Made by a program: the position numbers and the translations under genes. A DNA stretch of 64,000 bases, taken from assembly GCA_900549665.1 (NCBI GenBank), contig URPH01000014.1, positions 1 to 64,000 on the forward strand, written 5' to 3'. Source of the stretch: an uncultured Lachnospiraceae bacterium (lineage in GTDB: Bacteria > Bacillota > Clostridia > Lachnospirales > Lachnospiraceae). Position 1 is the first letter of the stretch, and every line of letters starts with the position of its first letter. Positions 50,345 to 60,376 of the stretch are shown here, piece by piece. The notes beneath the pieces were generated by a model. That model saw nothing but the letters and a program-made list of their open reading frames with translations. It searched no databases and was not told the DNA's origin.

Positions 50345-53248
50345 TTATGCTAATCCTTTTTCTTCGATCCAGTCATAAACCATCTTCTTATTCTGCTGAA
50401 TCAGACGTCCGCGGATCTCAAATACAATGATTGTAAGAATTGTAAATACAACCGCAATTCCTGCTAACACTGCAACCTCTTTTGTGATACCGACGGTCTG
50501 ACCGGAAGCGATTGCTGCACGGAAGCCATTAACGGAATAAGTAAATGGCATCCAGTCATGCAAGCTCTGTGCCAGATGTCCTGAAATCTCGATCGGATAA
50601 GTTCCGGCTGAACCGGTAAGCTGTAATACCATGAAGATCAGCATTAAGAAGCTTCCGACTTTACCAAATAAGATATCAAAGAAATACTGGATACACATAA
50701 ATGCGGTTACTGCTGCAAGACCTACGATAATAGTCTTTAACATGCTTCCCGGTGTAAATCCCAGAAAGGCGCTCATGATGAGCATCAGTACAAGTACCAT
50801 GCACAGACCAACCGGTGCTGCAACTGCGGCTTTACTAAACCACCATTCGAAACCATTTTTGAAGTTGCCATGATATTTTGTCAGAGGATACATCAGACAG
50901 AATGCCAGGCATCCTACCCACAAACCAACTGACATCATGTATGCTGCCATACCATGTCCGTTATTTTCTACTTCTGTTAATTTCTCTTCCTCGATTTCTA
51001 CCGGATTAGAGAACATATCTAAGTTTTTATCACTTGCTTCATTGCTTGCTACTTCATCAGCACCATCTGCAAGTGCATCATGTAATGTAATCGTACCATC
51101 CTTCAGGTCTGAAAGACCGTCACCAAGTTCTTTGGAACCGTCATGTAACTGGACAGCACCGTCTTCAATCTGTGCGGCGCCATCGTCCAACTGACCGGAA
51201 CCATCTGCAATCTGCGATACAGCATCGGCAACCTGAAGTGTTCCGGCTGCAAGACTGCCTGCACCTGCATTGAGTTTTCCGGAATTGCCGGCTAACTGGC
51301 TGACACCTGCCATAAGGCTTCCGGCGCCGTTATCCAGCTGATTAACACCGGTTGCCAGAGTACCTGCACTGTTATTTAATGTAGTAAGTCCTGTGTTAAC
51401 CTGTTTGGTTCCTGCATACAGCTGATTGATACCACCACTCAGTTGTTTAGAACCTGTCTCCAGGCTCTGTGTAGCAGCCTTTAATGTATCAAGCTGGGTA
51501 CCAAAGGAACCGAGCTGTGTGTTGACCTCTGCGGCAACACCCTGTGCTCCTGCGACTGCACCGGAACCTGCTGCAGACTGTGCTGCTGATACGGCAATGT
51601 CTCCGGCTGCCTGTCTGACTGCACTGTATGCGATCGTACCGGCATTTGCTACGGTACCTGCACCATATCCTTTTGCATAATAACCGCCGACTGCATTGGC
51701 AATGCCGTCATGTACAGCGGTATAACCGGGATCCGACTGGGCAGTACTAAGTGCTTCAGCACCGATTGCATTGGCATCTACACTTGCATTGACAGTAGCA
51801 GCCACCTGTGAAGCAATCGTATCTGTTGCACCACCGATTGCTGCTGCTGCATTTGATACAGCTGTTGCACTTGTAGTGTCACCAGCGTCTGTATACTGCT
51901 GAGCCATTGTATTTAACTGAGCTACAACCGTACTAACAGTTCCTTTTGAAGCTGCCGTAGCAACCTCGCTTGCTGTTTTTGCTGCAGCTTTTCCTGCTGC
52001 TCCTGCGATCAGCTGATCAACACCGCCCTGCAGCTGAGCAATATCGGCTGCTCCTTCACTCTTTCCGGCTGCGATCAAAGCTGCCTGCTGTTCTGTCGTT
52101 GTTGCACCTACCTGTGCTTGTGCTGCGCTTGTTGCCGCAGACATGATATCTGATTTTTTAGCATCAATAGCACTTTCTGCCTGTGCCTTGATTGCATCCT
52201 GCTGGCTGGTAACTGTCGCTGCCGCCTGTGAAACAATCTGATTTTTCTGTTCCTCTGTCAGATTAGCACTTGGAAGTGAAATTCCCTGTACTGCCTGATT
52301 GACCTGTGTCATTCCTTCTGCTAGAGCAGCAGCACCTTTTACAGCACCCTTGTCTCCTTCATAACCGGCTGCCAGCTGATCAGAACCGTTTTTCAGATCA
52401 CTGACGCCTTTGGTCAATGTCGGAACATTGCCTGCTAAAGTAGCAGTTCCGTTTTTCAATGTATTGATACCATCGGCTAACTGACCGACACCACCTGTGT
52501 ACTGGCTAACACCACTTGCAAGCTCTCCTGCACCGGATGTCAGCTGGCCCATGGAATTGTTTAATGTATTGGCACCATTTGAAAGTGTCTTGGTACCATC
52601 CCGTAAGGTCTTAGCTCCATCAGCCAAAACCAGAAGATTTTCAGTGATCAGATCGTTACCGTCTGTCAACTGATCCTCGCCATCAAGCATTTCCTGTGTT
52701 CCATCGACGGCATCATTGAAACCAACTTCTACATCTGTTAAGGAGTCGAAAACATTTTCTGCATAAGTCCTTGTTACTTCTTCTGTAATATTGGACTGGA
52801 TCGTTTTCATGGCGCTTTCGCTCAACTTCATGGAAATGTAGTTCTTGCCGGGGTTTGTTGTATATTCAAGTTTCATCTGCTCCGGATCATCATCCATGAC
52901 CGTTGTTGCATTTTTTGAAAAGTTTTCCGGAATGGTTATTACCATATAATAGGTTCCGTTTTTCAAACCCTTCATTGCAACATCTTCGTCTACAAGATTG
53001 AATGCCATGGAATCATTATCTTCCAGATTTTCCGCTAACGATTCACCAACCGCTAACTCCTTTCCGTTGTACTCAACGGGCTCATCCTTATTTACCACAG
53101 CAACGGGTAAATACTCTAAGTCACCATATGGATCCCACATGGAAGAAAGAAACAAGCCTGCATAAATGGATGGAATTAAAATAATCGCAACCACAACGAC
53201 CAGCAACAGCTTGTTTTTCCAGAGAGATTTTAGTTCGGATTTTAACAT
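50345..53248 (-). CDS. YhgE/Pip-domain membrane protein
   Basis: The start at 53248 follows GGAGG by 7 nt (967 aa). One N-terminal membrane helix (about 12-33, followed by SMWDPYGDLEYLPVAVVN) opens a very large extracytoplasmic region. That region contains many repeated LxxGxxxLxxG and DGAxxLxDG units near its two ends (about 205-305 and 590-745) and an unusually Ala-rich helical centre (about 335-590). Five or six membrane helices close the protein (about 785-960). This is the YhgE/phage-infection-protein architecture, related to type VII secretion components and ABC-2-like exporters. It is divergent from a TetR regulator that probably represses it. Confidence 0.9.
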   Translation of the reverse strand: MLKSELKSLWKNKLLLVVVVAIILIPSIYAGLFLSSMWDPYGDLEYLPVAVVNKDEPVEYNGKELAVGESLAENLEDNDSMAFNLVDEDVAMKGLKNGTYYMVITIPENFSKNATTVMDDDPEQMKLEYTTNPGKNYISMKLSESAMKTIQSNITEEVTRTYAENVFDSLTDVEVGFNDAVDGTQEMLDGEDQLTDGNDLITENLLVLADGAKTLRDGTKTLSNGANTLNNSMGQLTSGAGELASGVSQYTGGVGQLADGINTLKNGTATLAGNVPTLTKGVSDLKNGSDQLAAGYEGDKGAVKGAAALAEGMTQVNQAVQGISLPSANLTEEQKNQIVSQAAATVTSQQDAIKAQAESAIDAKKSDIMSAATSAAQAQVGATTTEQQAALIAAGKSEGAADIAQLQGGVDQLIAGAAGKAAAKTASEVATAASKGTVSTVVAQLNTMAQQYTDAGDTTSATAVSNAAAAIGGATDTIASQVAATVNASVDANAIGAEALSTAQSDPGYTAVHDGIANAVGGYYAKGYGAGTVANAGTIAYSAVRQAAGDIAVSAAQSAAGSGAVAGAQGVAAEVNTQLGSFGTQLDTLKAATQSLETGSKQLSGGINQLYAGTKQVNTGLTTLNNSAGTLATGVNQLDNGAGSLMAGVSQLAGNSGKLNAGAGSLAAGTLQVADAVSQIADGSGQLDDGAAQIEDGAVQLHDGSKELGDGLSDLKDGTITLHDALADGADEVASNEASDKNLDMFSNPVEIEEEKLTEVENNGHGMAAYMMSVGLWVGCLAFCLMYPLTKYHGNFKNGFEWWFSKAAVAAPVGLCMVLVLMLIMSAFLGFTPGSMLKTIIVGLAAVTAFMCIQYFFDILFGKVGSFLMLIFMVLQLTGSAGTYPIEISGHLAQSLHDWMPFTYSVNGFRAAIASGQTVGITKEVAVLAGIAVVFTILTIIVFEIRGRLIQQNKKMVYDWIEEKGLA

Positions 53249-53336
53249 AAAAAAACCTCCATTTACTATGCAATCATTTCTTTTTGAAACTGTAGAAAGC
53301 ATAATGGAGTTTTGCACAATTTGCAATGGGCAATAT

Positions 53337-53363
53337 ATACACTCAGTGTATCCTTTTATACAC
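53337..53363. promoter_or_regulatory. Candidate TetR operator near the YhgE promoter
   Basis: ATACAC-TCA-GTGTAT (53337-53351) overlaps GTGTAT-N6-ATACAC (53346-53363). The three alternating half-sites share the GTAT/ATAC core with the second site at 53551. They lie just upstream of the yhgE promoter. Confidence 0.45.
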
Positions 53364-53550
53364 TTGTGTTTCAATCTGTGTATTATTCATACTTTTTTTA
53401 TAAATTTTATCAAATATAAATACTCATTTGTGGCTTTACAATTATAAAACAATCTCGTATACTAAATAAAACGAAAGAAAAGAAGATAGATTGTATCTAC
53501 ATTTATACATTTGTGTATTACTATTCAATATTCGTTATTACAAAATGCAC

Positions 53551-53574
53551 AATTGTATACTAATCGATACAATT
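53551..53574. promoter_or_regulatory. Candidate TetR operator near the TetR promoter
   Basis: AATTGTAT (53551-53558) and ATACAATT (53567-53574) are perfect 8-bp arms with an 8-bp spacer, just before the TATAAT box at 53585. Size and symmetry suit a TetR dimer and suggest autorepression. Confidence 0.5.
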
Positions 53575-53628
53575 TCAAGAACCGTATAATAAACACATGA
53601 TTGTATAATAATAGAAAGGATCTTCATT

Positions 53629-54234
53629 ATGGAAACAAAAATCCCCTTTTTAGAGCATTCACAGACACTGGACCGTAGAAAAAGAAAAACAAGACAGGCT
53701 ATCGAGCTTGCTCTTTTGGAACTGCTCGGCACCAAGAAAATAGACGAAATCTCTATCAGTGAGTTAGCACAGGCTGCCGATGTCAACCGCAAGACCTTTT
53801 ACAACCATTATTCGTCTGTGGAAGAAGTGTTGACCAATATAGAAGATAATTTCTTTCATTATATTTTCAGCCTGCTGCCGGATAAGATCACGATCAACAA
53901 TACTGTGGAAATCTATCATCTGATTTCTTCTATTACCAAAGCAACGGCTCCGCTCAAAGGCTTGCTGCAAAAGCTTTTTGCCAATGACCACTCCATTTCC
54001 TTTGAGGAGCTTTTCAGTGAGCAGTTGCTTCCCTATATCCGTAAATGCATGAAAACCTATCAGGTCAACGACGCTATCATCCCCTATATTTCCAAATATA
54101 TCGTGCATGGTGTTACCGGCATGTATATCCAGTTTATCCGGGACGATTCGCTTACCAGTGAGCAGTTTACCATGCTGACCTACAATCTGGTACTCTCATG
54201 TCTGCATCTGGATAATTTCAGGGATATTTCCTAA
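53629..54234 (+). CDS. TetR/AcrR-family regulator
   Basis: The 201-aa protein has an N-terminal TetR helix-turn-helix (about 18-63; KTRQAIELALLELLGTKKIDEISISELAQAADVNRKTFYNHY) and a C-terminal ligand-binding region of the TetR_C_7/YxaF-like kind. It is divergent from yhgE, the usual arrangement for this pair, and probably represses it. The ribosome site is GAAAGGA. Confidence 0.92.
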   Translation: METKIPFLEHSQTLDRRKRKTRQAIELALLELLGTKKIDEISISELAQAADVNRKTFYNHYSSVEEVLTNIEDNFFHYIFSLLPDKITINNTVEIYHLISSITKATAPLKGLLQKLFANDHSISFEELFSEQLLPYIRKCMKTYQVNDAIIPYISKYIVHGVTGMYIQFIRDDSLTSEQFTMLTYNLVLSCLHLDNFRDIS

Positions 54235-54245
54235 TCCGACCGGCA

Positions 54246-55640
54246 TTATACAACCTCGTCCCGTGTAATATTATTAAGCCACTTTCCGCTCTTATAATAT
54301 CGGTACACCACCGGGATCTTCCAAAATTCATCCAGGCACAACACAAAATACACCCACATCGGCGGCCACTTCAGCACAAATGCCGTGATAAATCCCAACG
54401 GCACAGACACGCACCACATCGTAACCGTATCACAGATCATACCAAACTTTGTATTGCCGCCGGATCGGAACACACCGGCAATCAGAAGGGTATTCATTGC
54501 CTGTCCGATAATATAATAGCTACTGATCAGGAGCATGATATTCAGATATCCATAGGCAGTTTCTGTCAGCGTAAACAGCCCCATGATCGGATGTCTGACG
54601 CTTACCAAAACAATTCCCATCAAAGTCGTAAATACAAATGTTACCACGCACAACACCGATGCGTCCTCTTTCGCCTTTTCAATGTGATTTGCTCCCAGCT
54701 CTTTTCCCAGAATAACCGTTCCACCGGAACCAATTCCAAAGCAGAAGGTCGTAAACAGATCCCGGATGGTCGTTGCCACGGAAGAAGCTGCAACCATATC
54801 ATTGTTGAGGTGTCCCAGGATAATGGAATAGGTCGAAAATGCAAGTGTCCAGCTCAAGTCATTGACAAGCGCCGGTCCCGCATATCGGATAAAATCGCTT
54901 TGCAGCTGCTTATGAAAGCCCAGCAAAAGCTTTAAATCCGGCTTGAACACGCCGCCTCTTATATAATCCCCAAGGCAGATCACAAGTTCTAAAATTCTGG
55001 CGATCGTCGTAGCAATGGCAACACCGATAACACCAAGCTTCGGTGCCCCGAAAAGTCCAAAAATAAAAACGGCATTCAGGGTAATATTTAAAAACAAAGT
55101 AAAGGTAGATATCAGGGTGCTCTTTTTGGCCTGTTCCACAGAACGCAGCAAACACTGGTAGCACTGCGAAAAAGCCATGATCAGGTATGAAATCCCAATT
55201 GTGCGCAGATAATCCACGCCAATATCGATCAATACCGCATCATTGGTATATAAGGTCATCAGCTGCCTTGAAAAAAAGATACAGCCGACCGACACAATAC
55301 CGGTCACAACAAGACTGATCTTTAACGCAATGCCAAAGACAGCCTGTATCGCCTTCAGGTCCCCTTTTCCCCAATATTGTGAATTCATCAGTGTGGATGC
55401 CGAATTGATTCCAAAGAAAAATCCCCACAGGATAAACATATACTGATTGGCCAGGGATACGGCAGAAAGCTCATTCTGTCCCACATATCCCAGCATAAAG
55501 ATATCCACAGAATTGACCAGTGCCGTCAACAGGTTCTGAATAGAAATCGGAACCACGAGCACCAGCAAAGATTTATAAAGCTTCATCCGGTCGGGCCTTT
55601 TAGACAGCCACAACCGGTATTTTTCCATCAAACAATTCAT
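54246..55640 (-). CDS. MATE-family efflux transporter
   Basis: The 464-aa protein has about 12 membrane helices in two MATE repeats (VVPISIQNLLTALVNSVDIFMLGYVG near the N terminus). It starts 1 nt after the stop of the AI-2E family gene, so the two are coupled. Its stop lies 11 nt from the convergent TetR gene. It belongs to a different subgroup from the MATE gene at 28062. Substrate unknown. Confidence 0.92.
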   Translation of the reverse strand: MNCLMEKYRLWLSKRPDRMKLYKSLLVLVVPISIQNLLTALVNSVDIFMLGYVGQNELSAVSLANQYMFILWGFFFGINSASTLMNSQYWGKGDLKAIQAVFGIALKISLVVTGIVSVGCIFFSRQLMTLYTNDAVLIDIGVDYLRTIGISYLIMAFSQCYQCLLRSVEQAKKSTLISTFTLFLNITLNAVFIFGLFGAPKLGVIGVAIATTIARILELVICLGDYIRGGVFKPDLKLLLGFHKQLQSDFIRYAGPALVNDLSWTLAFSTYSIILGHLNNDMVAASSVATTIRDLFTTFCFGIGSGGTVILGKELGANHIEKAKEDASVLCVVTFVFTTLMGIVLVSVRHPIMGLFTLTETAYGYLNIMLLISSYYIIGQAMNTLLIAGVFRSGGNTKFGMICDTVTMWCVSVPLGFITAFVLKWPPMWVYFVLCLDEFWKIPVVYRYYKSGKWLNNITRDEVV

Positions 55641-55641
55641 A

Positions 55642-56766
55642 TCACTTCATATCCATTTTTTTATTGCCAAGCCTTCCATACACATCATCCCTGAGTAATG
55701 TGTAGATCACGGCAACCATCGGAATAAAGAAAATCATACCGACCAGTCCGAATAACTTTCCACCGATCAGAACTGCTACCAAAGTCCACAGTGGTGAAAG
55801 CCCTACGGAGCTTCCCACAACATGCGGATAAATAAACTGGTTTTCAACAAACTGTACAACCTGATATACGATCAGGCACATGATCGCTTTTCCGGGATCC
55901 AGGATCAAAGTCAGAAGCACACCGACACCGCAAGAGAAGAAGGCTCCGACATAAGGGATAAAAGAACAAATGCCTGTGAGCGTGGCAACCAGTCCCGCAT
56001 ACGGAATACGGAAGATCAGAAATGCAATAAACATCAAAAATCCAAGAATGAAGGCTTCCACAAACTGTCCGGACAAAAATTTTGTGTAGGTAGAACGGAT
56101 CAGGCAGGCAATGTATACAATCCGGTCTGCAACCTCTTTTTTGAGATAAGCATACAAAGCCTTTGTACACTGCCTCTCTAAATCCTTCCTGCTGATCAGG
56201 ATATAAAACATTACAACAAGCGATATTGCAACCGTTGTTACCACAGAGATCGTCGATGCAGCGGTTCCGGCCACCTTGTCAATGATCAAGCCGGCACCAC
56301 TCATAAACTTCGTGAGAACACTTTCAAATTTGAGATTTTCAAGCCAGTCCGTTACCGGTGTCGTGTCGATATTGTAGCTTTTCAAAATAGCTGCCCACTG
56401 CGGCCACTTTACCTGGATCATAACAACAACACTCTTAACGGACTCCACAATCTGCGGCACAATCTTTACACAGATAAAGACAATGATCAGAATCAGGAAA
56501 CAAAGGGTCAATATCAGACTGATCACATCGATCGTCTTATCCTTCGGAGAAAGCTTGCATTTCCTGCATAATTTAAAAAGGTGTCTTTTAATTCCATTCA
56601 TTGGAACAGATAATACAAATGCCATGATCAGACCAATCAAAACCGGTGAAAAAATACCAATGATATTTTCGGCAAAGATCAGCACACTGTTAAAGTTTAT
56701 GACAATTGCATACAGAATGACACCAAATGCAATCAGCAAAGCATTCATTTTCCATTTTCTGTCCAT
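55642..56766 (-). CDS. AI-2E family transporter (PerM/YdiK-like)
   Basis: The 374-aa protein has eight or so membrane helices with the family's central soluble loop (about 85-165) and the C-terminal GICSFIPYVGAFFSCGVGVLL (about 270-290) and FVENQFIYPHVVGSSVGLSPLWTL motifs. Members transport quorum signals, Na+/H+ or unknown solutes. It starts 16 nt after prfA, and a MATE gene follows directly. Confidence 0.9.
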   Translation of the reverse strand: MDRKWKMNALLIAFGVILYAIVINFNSVLIFAENIIGIFSPVLIGLIMAFVLSVPMNGIKRHLFKLCRKCKLSPKDKTIDVISLILTLCFLILIIVFICVKIVPQIVESVKSVVVMIQVKWPQWAAILKSYNIDTTPVTDWLENLKFESVLTKFMSGAGLIIDKVAGTAASTISVVTTVAISLVVMFYILISRKDLERQCTKALYAYLKKEVADRIVYIACLIRSTYTKFLSGQFVEAFILGFLMFIAFLIFRIPYAGLVATLTGICSFIPYVGAFFSCGVGVLLTLILDPGKAIMCLIVYQVVQFVENQFIYPHVVGSSVGLSPLWTLVAVLIGGKLFGLVGMIFFIPMVAVIYTLLRDDVYGRLGNKKMDMK

Positions 56767-56782
56767 AAAACACGCCCCTTTT

Positions 56783-57862
56783 TTAATTCTGAGTTTGATT
56801 CATCTTGGCAAGCTTTGCCGCCTGGTCTGCTGCAATCAGAGCATCCAGAATTTCCTGAATATCACCGTCCATGATCTTATCCAGCTTGTACAAGGTCAGG
56901 TTGATACGATGATCGGTCACACGTCCCTGCGGGAAATTATAGGTACGGATCTTTTCGGAACGGTCACCGGTACCGATCTGGCTCCTGCGAAGCTCAGCTT
57001 CCGCATCATGCGCCTTCTGGCATTCGATATCATATAATTTTGCACGAAGCAGGGCAAATGCCTTTGCTTTATTTTGAAGCTGTGATTTTTCTGTCTGCGA
57101 ATACACAACAATTCCGGTCGGATAATGCGTCAGTCGAACTGCGGAGTCCGTCGTATTGACACACTGGCCACCGTTTCCGGATGCACGCATAACATCAATC
57201 CGGATATCTTTTTCATCGATCTGGACTTCCACATCATCAGCTTCCGGCATAACAGCTACGGAAATTGTAGAGGTATGGATACGTCCGCCGGATTCTGTTT
57301 CGGGAACTCTTTGTACACGATGTACACCGCTTTCGTATTTTAATACAGAATAAGCACCCTGCCCGGTAACGGTAAAGGTCACATTTTTCATACCGCCGAT
57401 ACCGATTTCCTCGCACTCCACAAGCTCACATTTCCAGCCGCGTCTTTCTGCATAATGTACAAACATACGGTAGATCTCTGCCGCAAACAGTGCTGCCTCG
57501 TCTCCGCCTGCACCGGCACGGATTTCGACGATAACGTTTCTGTCATCATTGGGATCCTTGGGTAAAAGCAGGATCTTAAGCTTTTCTTCCAGCTCTTCTA
57601 CATTCTTTTTGGCATCGTTTAACTCTTCCTTGATCATCTCGCGCATGTCTTCATCGGATTCCTCATCCAGCATGGCAAGTGAATCCTCGATCGTCTGCTT
57701 GCTCTCTTTGTATTTCTTGTAAGTCTCCACAATCGGTGCCAGATCGCTCTGTTCCTTCATCAGGGCACGGAAGCGCTTCTGGTCATTTGCTACATCAGGC
57801 TCATTTAAAAGCCCCATCAATTCTTCATATCTGCCAATTAAATCTTCTAATTTATCAAACAT
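56783..57862 (-). CDS. prfA: Peptide chain release factor 1
   Basis: The 359-aa protein ends translation at UAA and UAG. The GGQ motif is present in ASGNGGQCVNTT (about 229-240) and the stop-codon reading PxT-type tripeptide region lies near residue 185-190 (VPETESGGR). The usual His after GGQ is Cys, as is common in this bacterial group. It belongs to the conserved rpmE-DUF1385-prmC-prfA series; PrmC modifies the Gln of its GGQ. Confidence 0.96.
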   Translation of the reverse strand: MFDKLEDLIGRYEELMGLLNEPDVANDQKRFRALMKEQSDLAPIVETYKKYKESKQTIEDSLAMLDEESDEDMREMIKEELNDAKKNVEELEEKLKILLLPKDPNDDRNVIVEIRAGAGGDEAALFAAEIYRMFVHYAERRGWKCELVECEEIGIGGMKNVTFTVTGQGAYSVLKYESGVHRVQRVPETESGGRIHTSTISVAVMPEADDVEVQIDEKDIRIDVMRASGNGGQCVNTTDSAVRLTHYPTGIVVYSQTEKSQLQNKAKAFALLRAKLYDIECQKAHDAEAELRRSQIGTGDRSEKIRTYNFPQGRVTDHRINLTLYKLDKIMDGDIQEILDALIAADQAAKLAKMNQTQN

Positions 57863-57982
57863 TGTTATTTCTCCATTTCATATATACGATTATCTTCTCT
57901 ATATATCCAGTTCAAAAAAGTGAAGCAGACGACGTATGCCCCGCATCACCCGGTTTAAACCTTCCGGCTGTAAACAATCCCG

Positions 57983-58858
57983 CTACAAGCTATCCATGGG
58001 AAGATAAGTCCCATATACCACACGGTCCAGTCCCGCATAATCTTTTAATGTATTCACCTCTATAAACCCCTTATCCATCATCAGTTCCAAAACTGCTTCT
58101 GCCTGATCATATCCGATCTCAAAAAACAGCATGGCGCCCCGGCAGAGATATTTTCCTGCCTCTTCTATGATCCGTCGGTAAAAAAACAGTCCATCCTCTT
58201 TGCCATCTAAAGCAATGACCGGCTCATGAAAAGCCACCTCCGGCTCCAGCGTCGGAATCACATCGGATCGGATATAAGGCGGATTACTGACTATCATATC
58301 GAATTTTTCCGTATCGGGCAACGCCTCAAACAGATCTCCCTGATAAAAAGAAATTTCCTTCTCATCCGGCAAAAGCTTTTCTGCATTTTTCCGCGCTACA
58401 CCAAGTGCCTCTTTGGAAATATCAATTCCTACACCCTTACAGTCATTGGAATAATGTAAAAGGCTGATCAAAATACAACCCGAACCGGTACAGACATCCA
58501 AAATCCGCATTCCGTCATGCAGATTTTTCATAGCTTCCTCTACTAAAATCTCGGTATCCTGTCTGGGAATTAAAACATATTCGTTTACATAAAATTCCAA
58601 TCCCATAAATTCCTGTTTTTCGAGGATCTGCTGTAAAGGGATGCGTTGTTCCCGCTTTTTGATATAGTTTACATAACTCTCATGTTGTACATCATCCACA
58701 TCACGGTCCGGATACAATATCATATCACTCCGGTCTGTATGGCATACCTCTTCCAGCAATAATCTTGCATCCAGCTTAGCTTCAGCAATTCCCGCACTAT
58801 TCAATTTTTCAACACCATACAAATATAAATCGCGATATTTCATTTTACCGTTCTGCAT
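57983..58858 (-). CDS. prmC: Release factor glutamine methyltransferase
   Basis: The 291-aa SAM-dependent enzyme methylates the GGQ glutamine of release factors. An N-terminal helical domain (about 1-80) is followed by a Rossmann domain with ILDVCTGSGCILISLL (about 123-138) and the catalytic VSNPPYIRSDVIP (about 198-210). It lies 16 nt after the DUF1385 gene and 120 nt before prfA. Confidence 0.95.
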   Translation of the reverse strand: MQNGKMKYRDLYLYGVEKLNSAGIAEAKLDARLLLEEVCHTDRSDMILYPDRDVDDVQHESYVNYIKKREQRIPLQQILEKQEFMGLEFYVNEYVLIPRQDTEILVEEAMKNLHDGMRILDVCTGSGCILISLLHYSNDCKGVGIDISKEALGVARKNAEKLLPDEKEISFYQGDLFEALPDTEKFDMIVSNPPYIRSDVIPTLEPEVAFHEPVIALDGKEDGLFFYRRIIEEAGKYLCRGAMLFFEIGYDQAEAVLELMMDKGFIEVNTLKDYAGLDRVVYGTYLPMDSL

Positions 58859-58874
58859 ACCGTTCTGCGTTTTG

Positions 58875-59897
58875 CTATTCCGTATCCTGCTGCTCCGACT
58901 CTTCTACTTCATCTTTATCTGCATTCTCCAAAGCCTTATTTTCGTCAACATCATAGCCAAAGGTCTCTTTAAAATAAGCCTTCCAGTCAAAAACAGCCTC
59001 TACGGATGCAATAGCAACCTCGATCATATCATCATCCGGTTCCCTGGTCGTGAGCTTCTGCAGCAGCATGCCGGGTGCGGATAAAATACGGACAAACAGA
59101 TTATTGGACTTACCGGCTAATCGGATGATCTCATAAGCAATACCGGCAATTACCGGAATTAACAGAATTCGCAGGGCAACCCTTAAAAAAGCATTGTCCA
59201 CACGTATAAAGAAAAATATGACAGCACTGACAAATACAACAAAAAGCAGAAAGCTCGTGCCGCAGCGTTTGTGCAGGCGTGAACTTTTCCGAACATTTTC
59301 TACATTTAAAACTCTTCCACGCTCAATACAGTTGATGCATTTATGCTCTGCTCCATGATACATGTAAACACGGCGGATATCCTTCATCAACGAAATGGCA
59401 ACCACATAAAACAAAAAGATTGCAATACGGATCAATGCTTCAAACAAAGCAAGTAGCGATTCATTGCGCACCACCTTTTGAAGGAGCGAAGCCAGAAAAT
59501 AAGGAAGCACCATGAAAAGACCGATTGCAATCACAAAGGAGATCACAACCGTAATTCCGCTGACAACCGCCTCCGCATGAGAATCGGTAACCTTGTTGAG
59601 AGCCTTGTCGACTGCCGTATCCGGAGCCTCTTCATCTTCATAAAAAGACGCTGAATAATTGAGTGATTTGGTTCCCAAAACAAGGGAATCATAAAAATTG
59701 AACACCCCACGGATAAACGGAATTTTGAAAAGCTTACATTTATCGGTGCTGGATTTGTATTCATCCGTTTTTACCTCTATGTTTCCGTCCGGTTTGCGTA
59801 CGGCAACCGCATAGGCATCTTTATTTTTCATCATGACACCTTCCAAAACAGCCTGTCCGCCGATGCCACAATAATGCTTTGTTGAATTTTTTGCCAT
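58875..59897 (-). CDS. DUF1385 family membrane protein
   Basis: The 340-aa protein has the DUF1385 pattern: GGQAVLEGVMMKNKDAYAVAVRKPDG near the N terminus (about 13-38) and FRGVFNFYDSLVLGTKSLNYSA-like (59-80). Several membrane helices (about 110-170, 215-255) flank the motif MYHGAEHKCINCIERG. A charged C-terminal tail follows. The function is unknown; the gene is regularly placed between rpmE and prmC in Clostridia. Confidence 0.9.
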   Translation of the reverse strand: MAKNSTKHYCGIGGQAVLEGVMMKNKDAYAVAVRKPDGNIEVKTDEYKSSTDKCKLFKIPFIRGVFNFYDSLVLGTKSLNYSASFYEDEEAPDTAVDKALNKVTDSHAEAVVSGITVVISFVIAIGLFMVLPYFLASLLQKVVRNESLLALFEALIRIAIFLFYVVAISLMKDIRRVYMYHGAEHKCINCIERGRVLNVENVRKSSRLHKRCGTSFLLFVVFVSAVIFFFIRVDNAFLRVALRILLIPVIAGIAYEIIRLAGKSNNLFVRILSAPGMLLQKLTTREPDDDMIEVAIASVEAVFDWKAYFKETFGYDVDENKALENADKDEVEESEQQDTE

Positions 59898-60040
59898 AAT
59901 TATTCCTCTATCATATATTTATTTCTGCCTGCTGTATCCGGCAACCTTGATAATCAAATATTTCTTTCAGATGTCATTGTACTATAAAATAATGCGCCGG
60001 TCAAAAAGACAGCGTCATAATTTTAATTTATAGAAAAAAT

Positions 60041-60070
60041 AAAGGCTGAGATTATGAAATCTCAACCTTT
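60041..60070 (-). terminator. Terminator of rpmE
   Basis: AAAGGTTGAGATT pairs with AATCTCAGCCTTT (one bulge/mismatch) around a short loop, followed by ATTTTTT on the minus strand, 19 nt after the rpmE stop. Confidence 0.82.
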
Positions 60071-60088
60071 CATTGCATTCAGATAATA

Positions 60089-60286
60089 TTACATACCATA
60101 TTTCTTGTTGAATTTATCAACACGTCCACGAGCCTTAGCTGACTTCTGCTGACCTGTATAGAATGAATGGCATTTAGAACAGATTTCAACATGGATATCT
60201 TCTTTTGTTGAACCGGTCACAAATGTGTTGCCACAGTTGCAGGTTACAGTTGCCTGATAATAGTTAGGATGGATTCCTTCTTTCAT
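60089..60286 (-). CDS. rpmE: 50S ribosomal protein L31, zinc-binding type
   Basis: The ATG at 60286 follows AGAGAGG and gives 65 aa starting MKEGIHPNYY; a GTG three codons earlier overlaps the ribosome site. Four cysteines (CNC near 16-18 and CSKC near 34-37) mark the zinc-containing form, so an unzinced paralogue may exist elsewhere. It lies directly downstream of rho. Confidence 0.96.
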   Translation of the reverse strand: MKEGIHPNYYQATVTCNCGNTFVTGSTKEDIHVEICSKCHSFYTGQQKSAKARGRVDKFNKKYGM

Positions 60287-60376
60287 GATTTTCACCTCTC
60301 TATATTAATATCTCTAGTTTTTCTCACAAACAGCTTTATAAGCATATCATGTTTCTTTAAAATGTGCAAGCCTTTT

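Larger units (their letters stand above)
53249..53628. other. Divergent YhgE/TetR control region
   Basis: The 380-bp gap contains a leftward promoter TTGCAA-N17-TATGCT at about 53326-53298 for yhgE, two operator-like palindromic sites described separately, and a rightward TATAAT at 53585-53590 for the TetR gene. Nothing coding is seen. Confidence 0.55.
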
